Shown: positions 63,133 to 64,000 of the stretch, in pieces
Layout: each line of letters starts with the position of its first letter
How positions within the stretch are numbered: the stretch's first letter is position 1
Assembly: GCF_007993935.1 (NCBI RefSeq)
Contig: NZ_VITY01000005.1
Location: 62,001-126,000, forward strand
Origin: Bradyrhizobium macuxiense
GTDB taxonomy: Bacteria > Pseudomonadota > Alphaproteobacteria > Rhizobiales > Xanthobacteraceae
Direction: 5' to 3'
Length of the DNA stretch: 64,000 nucleotides
Position numbers and translations under genes: made by a program
Notes under the pieces: model-generated
Database searches by the model: none
What the model was told of the DNA's origin: nothing
Seen by the model: the letters and a program-made list of their open reading frames with translations, nothing else

Positions 63133-63467
63133 GGGATCCTCCTCGGGATGTCATTGCCCTGGTGTCAACGGGGGCAGGGAGCAATGGTTGCCAATCGCCG
63201 TGCGCCCGCGCGAACGCAACAATCGGTTCCTTGAGCGGGATCCTGTCGCAGTTCCCCGGTGCGAAATGTCGCGTCGCGCTTCTGTCTAGGAACGGCACGG
63301 GCGGCGACGCTGTTTCTTCACGAGGCAGGTTCATCGGTGAAGAGCGCACGCCTGTGCCGCACATCTCACCGGGCTTTGTTGGAAAGCGGCAGCGGCGGAG
63401 CGAGCGCCAGCCATTGGCATCAACCTTCGCGCAGCGAGTGGCCGCCAAATTTCAGGAGGAATCGGCA
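63133..63467. other. Intergenic region between two divergent secreted-protein genes
   Basis: About 335 bases with no convincing gene. Frames on the minus strand run through but lack coding character. Promoters for both divergent genes must lie here. No repeat is recognised. Confidence 0.4.
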
Positions 63468-64000
63468 ATGCAGAACCGAATCATGAAGAGCAAATTGCTG
63501 CTGACGACGGCCATCCTGTTCGCCGGCGTCAGTCTCGCATCGGCGCAAGGCATGCGCGAAGGCGCAGGCGGCGGCATGGGTGGTGGTGCGGGCGGCGCGG
63601 GTGCCGGTGCTAGCGAACACGGACCGTCCGCAGGATCATCAGGCGGACATGCCGGCGGCGCAATGCATGGAAGTCCCGGCGCGTCGCGAAGCGAAGGCAT
63701 GACGGTCGGCCAGGGCGCAGGCGCAAGAGAAGGTGGCCGCGCTGAAGGTCGGGTCAGCGGCGGCGCAGCCGGACGCAGCGAACGCGTGCAGGGCCAGACC
63801 ACCGGGCAAGCCCGCGAAAGCGGCCGGTTGCAGGAGAGAGGCGATCGACAGAGCGAGCGCAGTCAGGGCCGGCAAGAGCAGACCGTCGGCCAGGGCCGAA
63901 GCCAGCGCGAGCAGATGGGCCGATCTGAATCCCGCGAACGCAGCAACGCGACAACGCGGCAGAGCCAGCGGCAGGAGGACCGCGCCAACACCGCAAACCG
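63468..64000 (+). CDS. Secreted Gly/Arg/Gln-rich protein, DUF1236-like N-terminal part (runs off the window)
   Basis: At least 177 residues. Start ATG at 63468 follows AGGAGGAATC. The signal peptide (KSKLLLTTAILFAGVSLASA) is followed by a Gly/Ala/Met-rich stretch, then a long Gly/Arg/Gln/Ser/Glu-rich low-complexity region with repeated TVGQG and R-S-E blocks. Bradyrhizobium proteins of this kind often carry a DUF1236 domain at the C-terminus, which would lie outside this window. It is probably periplasmic or on the surface. Confidence 0.85.
   Translation, partial: MQNRIMKSKLLLTTAILFAGVSLASAQGMREGAGGGMGGGAGGAGAGASEHGPSAGSSGGHAGGAMHGSPGASRSEGMTVGQGAGAREGGRAEGRVSGGAAGRSERVQGQTTGQARESGRLQERGDRQSERSQGRQEQTVGQGRSQREQMGRSESRERSNATTRQSQRQEDRANTAN

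Noticed and set aside
63133..63448. Minus-strand 178-codon frame extending the Gly/Tyr protein region
   Set aside because: It is in another frame from the secreted protein, has no signal peptide, and crosses the divergent promoter region.

Overview
The window is a high-GC chromosomal segment of an alphaproteobacterium of the order Rhizobiales. Bradyrhizobium or a close relative is the best fit. This rests on gene content and style: a homospermidine synthase plus ornithine decarboxylase with a long speF-like leader, CpdR, a ROSE-type leader on an Hsp20 gene, an alpha-r8/MmgR-like small RNA, a DUF2852 gene, an AT-rich Zur palindrome, and many short palindromic intergenic repeats. No rRNA operon, CRISPR array, prophage or intact transposase was seen.

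Layout. 1-9.5 kb: end of a PAS/chemoreceptor gene, a GST, a serine hydrolase, three YCII/DGPF-type proteins, a RibD/DHFR-fold reductase, a TetR regulator with matching palindromes next to a DUF2852 gene, a serine acetyltransferase, and a Tat-exported HAD protein flanked by two copies of one repeat. 9.5-13.1 kb: tartrate/malate dehydrogenase and MFS transporter divergent from a LysR regulator. 14.0-18.9 kb: a zinc module behind a perfect Zur-type palindrome (His-rich mini-protein, ABC ATPase, permease, binding protein, COG0523 GTPase, WD40 protein). 18.9-26 kb: MgtC-like protein, acetoacetate decarboxylase family protein, and a polyamine cluster (hss, ridA, small membrane protein, GNAT, odc and its leader). 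26-31.8 kb: M3 peptidase, DUF1007 plus nickel/cobalt exporter, MAPEG, ferrochelatase. 32-36 kb: SPFH/NfeD pair, HxlR regulator divergent from a CMD-family protein across a four-half-site operator, arabinose-5-phosphate isomerase. 36.2-37.9 kb: outer-membrane beta-barrel. 38-39.4 kb: an AT-richer island holding a broken TIR-STAND defence-type gene. 39.7-46.1 kb: gltD and gltB. 46.5-56.9 kb: secreted proline-rich protein, Hsp20, hydrolase, TPR-adenylate cyclase, LysE and TauE exporters with a LysR, a frameshifted GST, a TctC-type binding protein and hisN. 57.2-64 kb: small RNA, N-formylglutamate amidohydrolase, cpdR, tRNA-Val(GAC), a 7TM protein overlapping a GGDEF-EAL gene, and two secreted low-complexity proteins.

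How the parts work together. Several metal units lie close to one another: zinc uptake and a predicted zinc chaperone, a nickel/cobalt exporter with its periplasmic partner, and ferrochelatase. Nitrogen metabolism is represented by GOGAT, hisN and N-formylglutamate hydrolase. ODC makes putrescine and HSS converts it to homospermidine. Regulation is readable in many intergenic regions as palindromes, leaders or an sRNA. The least ordinary locus is the decayed TIR-STAND gene. Functions come from reading the proteins directly. No database search was possible, so family names rest on motif recognition.
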